In this document: piece after piece, positions 1 to 7,119 of the stretch | How positions within the stretch are numbered: the first letter of the stretch is position 1 | Layout: each line of letters begins with the position of its first letter | NCBI RefSeq assembly: GCF_003217775.1 | Contig: NZ_QJVJ01000005.1 | Span: forward strand, 1 to 64,000 | Source of the DNA: Paenibacillus flagellatus | GTDB taxonomy: Bacteria; Bacillota; Bacilli; Paenibacillales; NBRC-103111 | Direction of reading: 5' to 3' | Length of the DNA stretch: 64,000 nucleotides | Notes under the pieces: model-generated | Database searches by the model: none | What the model was told of the DNA's origin: nothing | What the model saw: only the letters and a program-made list of their open reading frames with translations | Made by a program: the position numbers and the translations under genes

Positions 1-798
1 CGACGCGGGCGCGGGCGGCTCGGCCGGCGCGGACGCCGCCGGGCTCGCGGCCGCGGCGGCGCCGGCGGCGGAGCCGGGCGCGGCAGGCGCCGTGGCGCCG
101 GGCGCCGGCATCGCGCCGGCGGCGTCGCGCACGGCGCGCATCGCCTGCGCGAGCTTGCCGAGCAGCTCGCGCAGCTCGCCGGACGCCGCCTGCGGCATCG
201 GCGCCCGTGCGGCCGCGGCCGCCTCCGCCTCCAGGCGGTCCAGCTGCGCGTGGAGCGGCGGCCCGAACATCGCCTCGCGCAAGCTTCGCACCGTCTCGCG
301 GGTCAGCGGCAGCTGGCGCTTGTGCGCGACGAGCGCCGCCTCGAGCCATTGGTCCGGCGCCGCATCCGGCGGCGCCTGCTCCATGACGCGCTGAAACGAC
401 TGCAGGCTGCCCTTCGTCAGCGCGACGTCGGCCTGCTGCAGCTGCCTCGCCAGCTCCCGGACGGCCGGCTGGTCTTTCATTCCGAATCCTTTCAACATGT
501 CCGCCAGCGTATCGTCCGTCAGCGGAACGTCCGTTCCGTTCACCGGCTTCAGCACCATTTGGCCGCCGTTCGACTCGGGCTGGACTTGCAAAAACGTCAC
601 CTGGCCTTGCTGCAGCGGCGCCTCCAGCCTCGCCCGCACATGGACGCCGCCGATATTGACGAGCGCGTCCTGCTCGCCGAGCAGCTGCAGCACCATCCCT
701 TTGACGATTTGGCCGACTTTCAGGTCGAGCGTCTTCGCGTCCGCCGGCTGCAGCTCGCCGAGCAAACTTCGCATCAAGGAACCGATTTGCATGCTCAT
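1..798 (-). CDS. ylqG: YlqG-like protein, 3' end outside window
   Basis: An open frame of 266 codons begins at the ATG at 798 and is still open at base 1, so the C-terminus is missing. A GGGGAG Shine-Dalgarno sequence lies 6 bases upstream. The first ~100 residues look like a small beta-rich domain (IGSLMRSLLGEL, then VGQIVKGMVLQLLGEQ and VNIGGVHVRARLEAPL); after about residue 200 the chain becomes Ala/Pro-rich and probably disordered. In Bacillus subtilis ylqG follows rnhB, as here, and that position is the main reason for the name. The family is sometimes compared with flagellar hook-length control proteins; its function is unknown. The very GC-rich Ala/Pro tail could hide sequencing errors. 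Confidence 0.6.
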   Translation of the reverse strand, partial: MSMQIGSLMRSLLGELQPADAKTLDLKVGQIVKGMVLQLLGEQDALVNIGGVHVRARLEAPLQQGQVTFLQVQPESNGGQMVLKPVNGTDVPLTDDTLADMLKGFGMKDQPAVRELARQLQQADVALTKGSLQSFQRVMEQAPPDAAPDQWLEAALVAHKRQLPLTRETVRSLREAMFGPPLHAQLDRLEAEAAAAARAPMPQAASGELRELLGKLAQAMRAVRDAAGAMPAPGATAPAAPGSAAGAAAAASPAASAPAEPPAPAS

Positions 799-893
799 GC
801 CGCTCTCCCCTTTTTCCGTTAGACGTTCTCTTATGTATATCGGTACGAAAGGCCGTTCGGATTAACGATTATCGCCGCCCTCGATTCGGCGCT

Positions 894-1508
894 TCAGAAC
901 AGCTCCAGCTGCTCGTTCAAAATGCCGCCCAGGAACGACCGGCGATGCATCGGGCTCGCGCCGTACTGCACGATCGCCTCCCGGTGCGCCTTCGTCGCAT
1001 AGCCTTTATGAACGGCGATGCCGTATTCCGGATAATCCATGTCCCATTGCAGGCAGAGCCGGTCTCTCGTCACTTTGGCGATAATCGACGCCGCCGCGAT
1101 GGACTGGCTGAGCGCATCCCCGTGAATGACCGCCAGCTGCCGGATCGGGCTGTCCACCTTCTCCGCGTCGACGAGCAGATAGTCGGGCTCCACCGTCGCC
1201 GACAGCTCCTCGAGCGCCCGCTTCATCGCGAGCCGCGCCGCCTGCTTGATGTTGATCGCGTCGACCGTCGCCGCATCCGCCCGGCCGATGCCGATGGCGA
1301 TCGCCTTGTCGCGGATGATGTCGTACAGCTCGTCGCGTTTTTTCTCGCTCAGCTTTTTCGAATCGTTGACGCCTTCGATCTCGAGCCCTTCCGGCAGCAC
1401 GACGGCGGCCGCCACGACGTCCCCGAACAGGCAGCCCCGCCCGACCTCGTCGATGCCGGCGACGAGCCGCTTGCCCGATTTCCATAAATCCCATTCGTAA
1501 TCCAACAA
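894..1508 (-). CDS. rnhB: Ribonuclease HII
   Basis: RNase HII nicks RNA embedded in DNA, including single misincorporated ribonucleotides and RNA primers. The catalytic DE lies in GIDEVGRG near the N-terminus, followed by the NDSKKLSEKKR block, the LLVDAEKVDSP segment and HGDALSQSIAAASIIAKVTRDR, all typical of type II enzymes. I chose the TTG at 1508 (about 204 aa): a GGGGG motif precedes it at good spacing, and a TACAAT -10-like box overlaps the in-frame upstream ATG at 1544, so the transcript probably starts after that ATG. A start at 1544 would add 12 residues. The gene sits between a MerR regulator and ylqG, in the Bacillus rnhB-ylqG order. Confidence 0.93.
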   Translation of the reverse strand: MLDYEWDLWKSGKRLVAGIDEVGRGCLFGDVVAAAVVLPEGLEIEGVNDSKKLSEKKRDELYDIIRDKAIAIGIGRADAATVDAINIKQAARLAMKRALEELSATVEPDYLLVDAEKVDSPIRQLAVIHGDALSQSIAAASIIAKVTRDRLCLQWDMDYPEYGIAVHKGYATKAHREAIVQYGASPMHRRSFLGGILNEQLELF

Positions 1509-1639
1509 GATACGTTTCCCCCATGATCCTCGTCTTGCTTCCATTGTACCGGGAATGCGGACAAGAAGGAAGACCGCGCGACGCAACCGCCGCCGCAAAA
1601 TCCGCTGCCTCTTTTTCCCATCGGGTCCCGACGCAAACC

Positions 1640-1668
1640 AAAAAGACGCGGAGAATGTTGCTCCGCGC
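1640..1668 (-). terminator. Intrinsic terminator after the MerR gene
   Basis: On the minus strand a GC-rich stem (CGCGGAG pairing with CTCCGCG) with a 7-base loop is followed by TTTTT. It begins 7 bases after the stop codon of the MerR-family gene. Confidence 0.8.
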
Positions 1669-1674
1669 CTTTCC

Positions 1675-2439
1675 TTATGCCTTCATTCCGGTATAAATGA
1701 GAATCGCATCCCGCAAAAATTCGGCCGTACCCGGCTGCTTCTCGTCGTAATACGCCCGGAACCGCTCGTCGTCGACGTACATTTGCGCGACGCCGGCGTG
1801 CGCCTCCTTCGTGTATTCGCCCCAGTAATAAGTCAGCCACCGCTTGTGCAGCTCCGCCGCCTTTTGCGCGACTTCGCTTCCGGGGTCTCCCGTCTTGAAC
1901 GCCTCGGCCAACGTATCGGTCACTTCGGCCGCAAGCCGCGTCACTTCCTCATATTGTTCCTTCGTCATGTTTTTCACCTTAGCGTTCGACTTGTCGACCT
2001 TCTCGTCGCCGTATTTCTCGCGTACTTCTTTGCCGTATTTGGCCTCGTTGTCATCGATCAGCTTCTGCTTGAAGCCTTCGAACTTCTCTTTATCGGTCAT
2101 CGTCATTCTCCCTTCGCTCCACGCTAGCGTTTTATCCACGTTCGCGATTAGCGCATCCAATTGTTTGCGTCGGGCGAGGAGCTGCTCGCGGTGTTCCTTC
2201 AGCGCCTCGATACCGTCGAAGGACGGGTCGGTCACGAGTTCTTTGATCCGATCCAGATTGACCCCGAGCTCCCGGTAAAACAATATTTGCTGGAGCCGGT
2301 TCACTTCCGCTTGACCGTAAATCCGGTACCCGGACGAGTTCATTCTCGCCGGCTTGAGAATGCCGATCTCGTCGTAATACCGCAGCGTCCTCGTGCTGAC
2401 ACCGGCCAGCCGTCCCAGCTTCTGTACGGTGTATTCCAT
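1675..2439 (-). CDS. MerR-family regulator with TipAS domain
   Basis: A drug-sensing transcription activator of the Mta/TipA type, about 254 aa. The N-terminus (YTVQKLGRLAGVSTRTLRYYD) is the MerR winged helix-turn-helix; a coiled-coil dimerisation helix follows around residues 75-110. The last ~140 residues (from about MTDKEKFEGFKQKL to the C-terminus) match the TipAS ligand-binding domain in length and in the pattern ending LRDAILIY. I chose the ATG at 2439 because GGGAGGTG precedes it; the ATG at 2457 would lie at or before the predicted transcription start. The gene has its own promoter with a MerR operator and its own terminator. It interrupts the usual rbgA-rnhB junction, so it is probably an insertion. 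The ligand is not predictable; multidrug efflux targets are common for this family. Confidence 0.9.
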   Translation of the reverse strand: MEYTVQKLGRLAGVSTRTLRYYDEIGILKPARMNSSGYRIYGQAEVNRLQQILFYRELGVNLDRIKELVTDPSFDGIEALKEHREQLLARRKQLDALIANVDKTLAWSEGRMTMTDKEKFEGFKQKLIDDNEAKYGKEVREKYGDEKVDKSNAKVKNMTKEQYEEVTRLAAEVTDTLAEAFKTGDPGSEVAQKAAELHKRWLTYYWGEYTKEAHAGVAQMYVDDERFRAYYDEKQPGTAEFLRDAILIYTGMKA

Positions 2440-2461
2440 CTGTTCACCTCCCGACATCTAT

Positions 2462-2492
2462 ACGTTACACCTTTACGTTACGTAAAGGTCAA
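2462..2492 (-). promoter_or_regulatory. MerR-type promoter with autoregulatory palindrome
   Basis: On the minus strand TTGACC (2492-2487) and TAACGT (2467-2462) are separated by 19 bases, the over-long spacer typical of MerR-controlled promoters. The spacer holds a perfect palindrome, ACCTTTACGT-A-ACGTAAAGGT (2469-2489). The regulator encoded just downstream probably binds here and controls its own gene. Confidence 0.85.
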
Positions 2493-2514
2493 TCCCTTTT
2501 TTCGATTTTTTGTA

Positions 2515-2545
2515 CAAAAAAAAGCGCCCGGCGAACCGGCCGCTT
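2515..2545 (-). terminator. Intrinsic terminator after rbgA
   Basis: On the minus strand AGCGgCCGG and CCGGgCGCT form a 9-bp stem with one mismatch and a TTCG loop, followed by eight T. It starts 6 bases after the rbgA stop codon and separates the core operon from the MerR gene. Confidence 0.85.
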
Positions 2546-2550
2546 TCCAT

Positions 2551-3459
2551 TCAGCCTTCGCGGGTGCTTTCTAACGGTTGAGGTTGAGTCTGCGGCTCGG
2601 GCCGCTCCAGACTGATCCGCCCCAGCTTGCCGCCTCGCAAGTCGCGCAGGACGACCATCGACGCTTTCTCCAGGTTGACGGAGCCGCCGCTCTGCAGGCA
2701 GCCGCGCTTGCGTCCGATCCGCTCCATCACGTCGACGATGTCGTGCGGCTCGGCTTCGTTCGCCGGTACGGCGTCGAGCTCGTACCGTTCCATCAGCCGG
2801 TCCGGATAAGCCGCGCTCAGGTAGCGTATCGCGTGAAACGCCACATCCTCGACCTGCAAAATTTGATCGTTGATCGAGCCGATCGCCGCGAGCCGGTACC
2901 CGACCTGCTCGTCGTCGAACTTGGGCCACAAAATGCCCGGCGTATCGAGCAGCTCGAGATCGCCGCCCGTCTTGATCCACTGCTGCCCCTTCGTCACCCC
3001 GGGCTTGTCGCCGGTAGCGGCTACGTGTCTTCCGGCAAGCCGGTTGATCAGCGTCGATTTGCCGACGTTCGGAATGCCGACGATGAGCGCCCGTACCGCC
3101 CTCGGGTTCATCCCTTTGCGCAGCTGGGCTTCGATTTTGGCGCGCAGCGCATGCTTCGCCCGCTCCGGAATGGAGCGAACCCCTTCACCCGAGACCGAGT
3201 CGATTTGAACCGCTTCGATCCCCGCCTCCGCGAAATGGGCGACCCATTCGCGGGTCACGTCCGGATCGGCCAAATCCGCCTTGTTGAGCAGGACGAGACG
3301 CGGCTTGTTCATCAATACGTCGTCGATCATCGGATTGCGGCTCGACATCGGAACGCGGGCGTCCAGCAGCTCGATGGCGATATCGATCAGCTTGAGCTTT
3401 TCTTGGATTTGCCGTTTCGCCCTCGTCATATGACCGGGAAACCATTGGATCGTCGCCAT
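2551..3459 (-). CDS. rbgA: Ribosome biogenesis GTPase RbgA (YlqF)
   Basis: An essential GTPase in Firmicutes that drives late 50S subunit maturation. It is circularly permuted: the G4 motif NKAD (residues 59-62) precedes the G1 P-loop GIPNVGKST (near residue 130) and the G3 motif DTPG. The N-terminal [11 protein letters not shown] is the family signature. The length of 302 aa is normal apart from a Pro/Gln-rich tail. A GGGAGGTG site precedes the ATG. It lies 35 bases downstream of lepB and is probably cotranscribed with it, placing secretion and ribosome assembly genes in one unit as in Bacillus. Confidence 0.96.
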   Translation of the reverse strand: MATIQWFPGHMTRAKRQIQEKLKLIDIAIELLDARVPMSSRNPMIDDVLMNKPRLVLLNKADLADPDVTREWVAHFAEAGIEAVQIDSVSGEGVRSIPERAKHALRAKIEAQLRKGMNPRAVRALIVGIPNVGKSTLINRLAGRHVAATGDKPGVTKGQQWIKTGGDLELLDTPGILWPKFDDEQVGYRLAAIGSINDQILQVEDVAFHAIRYLSAAYPDRLMERYELDAVPANEAEPHDIVDVMERIGRKRGCLQSGGSVNLEKASMVVLRDLRGGKLGRISLERPEPQTQPQPLESTREG

Positions 3460-3494
3460 GCCGTCACCTCCCGACGCGATAGCCTAGCTTCGCG

Positions 3495-4274
3495 TTAATG
3501 AATGTATTGCCAATCCGCAACAGGCCAAAAGACGATTTCGGCGCGGCCGACGATTTTGTCGAACGACACGGGGCCGATCATCCGGCTGTCGGTGCTGTCC
3601 GAGCGGTTGTCGCCCAAGACGAAGACGGTCCCTTCCGGCACCTTCGTCTCCGGCCAGTTCAAATCGTTGTACGGCTTGCCGGTCTTCTTCGCCTGCTCCA
3701 CGACTTCCTGCAAATACGGCTCCGGCAGCGGCTGGCCGTTGATGTAGACGGTGTCGCCCTGCACCTTGATCGTTTCCCCCGGAAGCGCGATGACGCGCTT
3801 GATGAAATCTTTGTCCGTCGGCGCATGGAAGACGATGACTTCGCCGCGTTTCGGCTCGCGGATGTCGTACAAAATTTTGTTCACGATCAAGCGCTCGCCC
3901 GTATGAAAATTGGGCTTCATCGAGGGGCCGTCGACGATGTAGGAGCCGAACAGGAAGTAGCGGATCAAAAAAGCGAGGCCGAAGGCGATGACCAACGCCT
4001 TGATCCATTCCCATGCTTCGTTTTTCACCTTGGACACCGCACCCGGCGCCGTCTGCCCGTCCCGTTCTGGCTGCGCTTCGTTCGTTGTCGGAGGGGCGAG
4101 ATCGGTCCGCTCGTCGCTTCGATCCGCGGCATCGTCGCGCTCCGCCGGCTGTGCCGCTGCCGGTACGTCCGCTTCCGCCGGACGGTCCGAACCGGTTTCC
4201 GGACGGCTTCGTTCCTCCGCCGTTCCGTCGGCGTCCGAGCGTTCGGGACGGTCCGTCCGATCGTTCTCGCTCAT
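3495..4274 (-). CDS. lepB: Signal peptidase I with acidic N-terminal extension
   Basis: A membrane serine protease that removes signal peptides from exported proteins. The catalytic Ser is in DGPSMKP (residue 118) and the Lys in DFIKRVIALPG (residue 159); GDNRSDSTDSR is box E. One membrane segment (about 91-111) precedes the protease domain. I chose the ATG at 4274 because GAGGGAG precedes it. The odd feature is the first ~85 residues, a Asp/Glu/Arg/Pro-rich, probably disordered cytoplasmic region that the usual ~180-aa Bacillus enzymes lack. The gene sits between rplS and rbgA; in B. subtilis this position is lepB-free, while Paenibacillaceae often place a signal peptidase here (from memory, unchecked). 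Confidence 0.95.
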   Translation of the reverse strand: MSENDRTDRPERSDADGTAEERSRPETGSDRPAEADVPAAAQPAERDDAADRSDERTDLAPPTTNEAQPERDGQTAPGAVSKVKNEAWEWIKALVIAFGLAFLIRYFLFGSYIVDGPSMKPNFHTGERLIVNKILYDIREPKRGEVIVFHAPTDKDFIKRVIALPGETIKVQGDTVYINGQPLPEPYLQEVVEQAKKTGKPYNDLNWPETKVPEGTVFVLGDNRSDSTDSRMIGPVSFDKIVGRAEIVFWPVADWQYIH

Positions 4275-4356
4275 AGCTTCTCCCTCATTTCTCCGGATTA
4301 ACCTATTCATTGCCTATATCGAAAAAGGCTATGCCTATCCTCGTTTGCGGATAAAT

Positions 4357-4384
4357 GAAAAGGGACTTGTTTGTGACAAGCCCC
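4357..4384 (-). terminator. Intrinsic terminator after rplS
   Basis: On the minus strand GGGCTTGT and ACAAGTCC form an 8-bp stem (one G-U pair) with a 5-base loop, followed by CTTTTC. It lies just past the rplS stop codon; some read-through to lepB is likely because I see no strong lepB promoter. Confidence 0.65.
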
Positions 4385-4391
4385 CGTCCCA

Positions 4392-4733
4392 TTAGCGAAT
4401 TTCTTGAATTCTTGCCGCCTTGCCGCGCAGCGCGCGCAAGTAGTACAGCTTCGCGCGGCGAACTTTACCCCGGCGAGCCACCTCGATCTTTTCCAGCTTC
4501 GGCGAATGCAGCGGGAACGTTCTTTCCACGCCTACACCGTACGAAACTTTACGAACCGTAAACGTTTCGCTGATGCCGCCGCCGCGGCGCTTGATTACGA
4601 CGCCTTCGAACAGCTGGATCCGTTCGCGCGATCCCTCGATAACTTTAACGTGTACCTTCAGGGTGTCGCCCGGACGAAAGTTCGGCAAATCTTTCTTGAT
4701 TTGCTCTTGCGTAATTTCACGAACGAGATTCAT
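4392..4733 (-). CDS. rplS: 50S ribosomal protein L19
   Basis: bL19 sits at the interface of the two ribosomal subunits. The 113-aa product has the family landmarks [10 protein letters not shown] at the N-terminus, [13 protein letters not shown], the [12 protein letters not shown] block and [13 protein letters not shown]. The ATG at 4733 is preceded by GGAGGAAG. The gene has its own promoter and a ~100-base leader upstream, and a terminator right after it, so it can be expressed separately from trmD and lepB. Confidence 0.97.
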   Translation of the reverse strand: MNLVREITQEQIKKDLPNFRPGDTLKVHVKVIEGSRERIQLFEGVVIKRRGGGISETFTVRKVSYGVGVERTFPLHSPKLEKIEVARRGKVRRAKLYYLRALRGKAARIQEIR

Positions 4734-4835
4734 AGGTTGACTTCCTCCTTCCACTCAGATGTTCGTACTCGCTCCGCAAAGCCCATCGGCTTCCGTCATC
4801 GCGCGCAGAGGACCACCGAACTAAAACATGCAACA
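4734..4835 (-). ncRNA. Structured leader of rplS (L19 leader candidate)
   Basis: The predicted rplS transcript begins near 4835, leaving about 100 untranslated bases. They can fold into an outer stem CTCTGC/GCGGAG (4810-4805 with 4777-4772) and an inner hairpin AAGCC-GATG-GGCTT (4792-4788 with 4783-4779). An autoregulatory L19 leader is described upstream of rplS in Bacillus (Rfam L19_leader). I see a plausible structure but could not test it against that covariance model. Confidence 0.4.
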
Positions 4836-4841
4836 GGTGAT

Positions 4842-4871
4842 ATTTTACCATAGACATCCGACCCATTGCAA
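4842..4871 (-). promoter_or_regulatory. Sigma-A promoter for rplS
   Basis: On the minus strand TTGCAA (4871-4866) and TAAAAT (4847-4842) are 18 bases apart, giving a start near 4835 and a leader of about 100 bases. Confidence 0.65.
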
Positions 4872-4991
4872 GCGACTCTTTCGTAGATTTCAAGCTTTCG
4901 CGAGAAAAAGAGCTGCTTCCCCCCGAACACCCCGTATCGCGCCGCCATTTCGGCCGATATTTGCAAGTTTCCGCCCCTTTTTCACGGCCAT

Positions 4992-5732
4992 TCACCCTTC
5001 TTCACACGCTCGCCGCCGTTCCAGCCATTCCCGTTCCTTCGGCGTCAAGTCCGCCGTCTCGAGCAGCTCGGGCCGCCTCTCGAGCGTGCGCAGCAGCGAC
5101 TGCTCGCGTCTCCAGGAAGCGATCTTCTCGTGATGGCCCGACAGCAGCACGTCCGGCACGGTCCAATCGCGGAACGTCGCGGGGCGGGTATAGTGCGGGT
5201 ATTCCAGCAGACCGGTGCTGAACGAGTCCGTGACCGCGGACTGCTCGTTGCCGAGCACCCCCGGCAGCAGGCGGACGACGCTGTCGATGACGACCATCGC
5301 CGGAAGCTCCCCGCCGGTCAGGACGTAGTCGCCGATCGAGATTTCGTCGGTGATCAGATGCTCGCGAATCCGTTCGTCGTATCCTTCGTAATGGCCGCAG
5401 ACGAAGACGAGATGGGATTCCTTCGACAGCTCCTCCGCCTTGCGCTGCGTGAACGGCTCTCCTTGGGGACACATGAGGACGACTCTCGGCCGGGCGTCCT
5501 CCCCTGCCGTCAGCTCCTCCACGGCGGCGAAGATCGGCTCCGGCTTCAGCACCATGCCGCCGCCGCCGCCGAACGGGTAATCGTCCACCGTGTTGTGCTT
5601 GTTGTTGGCGTAATCGCGGAAGTTGACCGTCCGCAGCGAGACGATGCCTTTCTCCCGCGCTTTTCCCAAGATGCTCGAGCCGAACACCCCGTCGAACATG
5701 TCCGGAAACAAAGTCAGCACGTCGATCCGCAT
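4992..5732 (-). CDS. trmD: tRNA (guanine-37-N1)-methyltransferase
   Basis: TrmD methylates G37 next to the anticodon and prevents +1 frameshifting. The 246-aa product begins [14 protein letters not shown] and carries the trefoil-knot SAM site residues: [25 protein letters not shown] and [11 protein letters not shown]. Its ATG overlaps the rimM stop codon by one base (TGATG), so the two genes are translationally coupled, as is usual for rimM-trmD. Confidence 0.97.
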   Translation of the reverse strand: MRIDVLTLFPDMFDGVFGSSILGKAREKGIVSLRTVNFRDYANNKHNTVDDYPFGGGGGMVLKPEPIFAAVEELTAGEDARPRVVLMCPQGEPFTQRKAEELSKESHLVFVCGHYEGYDERIREHLITDEISIGDYVLTGGELPAMVVIDSVVRLLPGVLGNEQSAVTDSFSTGLLEYPHYTRPATFRDWTVPDVLLSGHHEKIASWRREQSLLRTLERRPELLETADLTPKEREWLERRRACEEG

Positions 5733-6256
5733 CAGTCGACCAAACCTTCCATCAGATGGACGCGCACCTGCTTCGCCTCGACGTTCACGTCCAGGATGAC
5801 GTCATCGATGACGGGCAGCAGCACCGGTTTTTGCTTCGGCCGATCGACGACCCAGACGTGATTCGCCCCCGGCGCCAGTATGTCGGATATGGTGCCGAGC
5901 TCCTGCCCCTCATCGGTGACGACCCGGCAGCCGATGATTTCGTGGTAATAATACTCGCCTTCGTCAAGCGGCTTGCGGTCCTCTTCGGACACTTTCAGCA
6001 TCCAGCCTTTGTAAGGGAGCACCTCGTTGATGTTGTCGTACCCTTTGAACTTGACGATGTAGACGTTTTTGTGCAGCCTGGCGTTTTCCACCTCGACCCG
6101 GAGCTGACGCGATTCGTCGTTCGGCTCGGTCAGGACGAGCCGGCTTCCTTTGCCGAAGCGCTCCTCGGGGAAATCGGTTTGCGAGACGACTTTCAATTCT
6201 CCCCGAATGCCGTGCGTATTGACTACTTTTCCGACGTTGAACAGTTTTCCGCTCAT
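5732..6256 (-). CDS. rimM: 16S rRNA processing factor RimM
   Basis: RimM binds S19 and helps mature the head of the 30S subunit. The 174-aa product has the N-terminal [16 protein letters not shown] block and a C-terminal PRC-barrel ending in [20 protein letters not shown] precedes the ATG. It is coupled to trmD by a one-base overlap. Upstream, a terminator-like hairpin separates it from khpA, and I see no good promoter in the GC-rich gap, so expression may rely on read-through. Confidence 0.96.
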   Translation of the reverse strand: MSGKLFNVGKVVNTHGIRGELKVVSQTDFPEERFGKGSRLVLTEPNDESRQLRVEVENARLHKNVYIVKFKGYDNINEVLPYKGWMLKVSEEDRKPLDEGEYYYHEIIGCRVVTDEGQELGTISDILAPGANHVWVVDRPKQKPVLLPVIDDVILDVNVEAKQVRVHLMEGLVD

Positions 6257-6363
6257 CGATTCCCTCCATGGTCCGGCCGTCGCGGGTACCGTGCCTAACC
6301 GGCACCGGACGGGCGGGGTGCAGCGATCGGACGGGCGCCGTGCGGCAATTCCCGTCTATCGAG

Positions 6364-6391
6364 AAAAAGGGCTAGGCGCTCGACCTAACCC
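6364..6391 (-). terminator. Terminator or attenuator between khpA and rimM
   Basis: On the minus strand GGGTTAGG pairs with CCTAGCCC (8 bp with a G-U pair that exists only in the minus-strand RNA) around a 7-base loop, followed by TTTTT. It is in the gap where B. subtilis carries ylqD. Confidence 0.7.
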
Positions 6392-6482
6392 TCCTACCCG
6401 CAGTTTGCCCGCGTTTCGAGCCGTTATGCAGCGCATGCCGGCTCGTCCGGCAACTGGACGAACGGCGTTCCGCGCCAAACCG

Positions 6483-6713
6483 TCAGGAGACGATTTCTAC
6501 GGATACGCGCTTGTTATGTTTCACGGCCGCCGACGTCACGACGGTGCGCAGAGCTTTGGCGATCCGTCCCTGCTTCCCGATCACCTTGCCCATATCGGAC
6601 GGGTGAACGGAGAGCCGGTACACGATCTCGTCTTTCTCCTCGGCTTCGCTCACCGCGACGTCTTCCGGATGATCAACCAACGCCTTCGCGATTACGGTGA
6701 TCAAATCTCTCAT
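6483..6713 (-). CDS. khpA: KH-domain RNA-binding protein KhpA (YlqC)
   Basis: A small (76 aa) single KH-domain protein with the RNA-contacting GKQG loop inside GKVIGKQGRIAKAL. In other Firmicutes KhpA pairs with KhpB/EloR/Jag and affects cell elongation and envelope synthesis through RNA binding; that role here is inferred from family membership. GGAGG precedes the ATG, and the gene follows rpsP after 21 bases, as in Bacillus. Confidence 0.93.
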   Translation of the reverse strand: MRDLITVIAKALVDHPEDVAVSEAEEKDEIVYRLSVHPSDMGKVIGKQGRIAKALRTVVTSAAVKHNKRVSVEIVS

Positions 6714-6734
6714 AGCAACCTCCAGATCAACGGA

Positions 6735-7007
6735 TTATTTCTGTTGTCTGATTTCGTGAAACTTTTTCAGGATGCCGGCTTTGCTGAACAGGTTGCGGAC
6801 CGTGTCGGACGCTTGCGCGCCGTCTTGAAGCCATTTCAACGCTTTCTCCTCGTCGATCGCGACGGAAGCGGGCGTCGTCAGCGGGTTGTACGTGCCGATT
6901 TCTTCAATGAAACGGCCGTCGCGCGGGGAACGGGAATCCGATACGACCACGCGGTAGAACGGTGCTTTGTGAGCGCCCATACGTTTCAAACGAATGCGAA
7001 CTGCCAT
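6735..7007 (-). CDS. rpsP: 30S ribosomal protein S16
   Basis: bS16 is an early-binding 30S protein. The 90-aa product starts [19 protein letters not shown] and contains [19 protein letters not shown], the family signature. I chose the ATG at 7007 because GGGAGGTG precedes it; a frame ten codons longer has no ribosome site. It is downstream of ffh, but the gap holds a repeat element. Confidence 0.97.
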   Translation of the reverse strand: MAVRIRLKRMGAHKAPFYRVVVSDSRSPRDGRFIEEIGTYNPLTTPASVAIDEEKALKWLQDGAQASDTVRNLFSKAGILKKFHEIRQQK

Positions 7008-7030
7008 TATGTTTTCACCTCCCTTAAAGG

Positions 7031-7106
7031 CCCCCAAAAAGGGACGTATCGCTTCGCAGCTTATTCCGATTCCTTACGGGGAGCCCCATACTTTCCCCGC
7101 AGTGTG
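7031..7106. repeat. Diverged copy of the C-rich intergenic repeat
   Basis: This stretch between ffh and rpsP resembles units of the tandem repeat at 31,797-32,015: both share GCTTATTCCGATT, a CGGGG-CCCC hairpin and flanking runs of C. It is more diverged than the units there are from each other. It would be transcribed between ffh and rpsP. Confidence 0.6.
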
Positions 7107-7119
7107 ACCGGAGTTTGAC

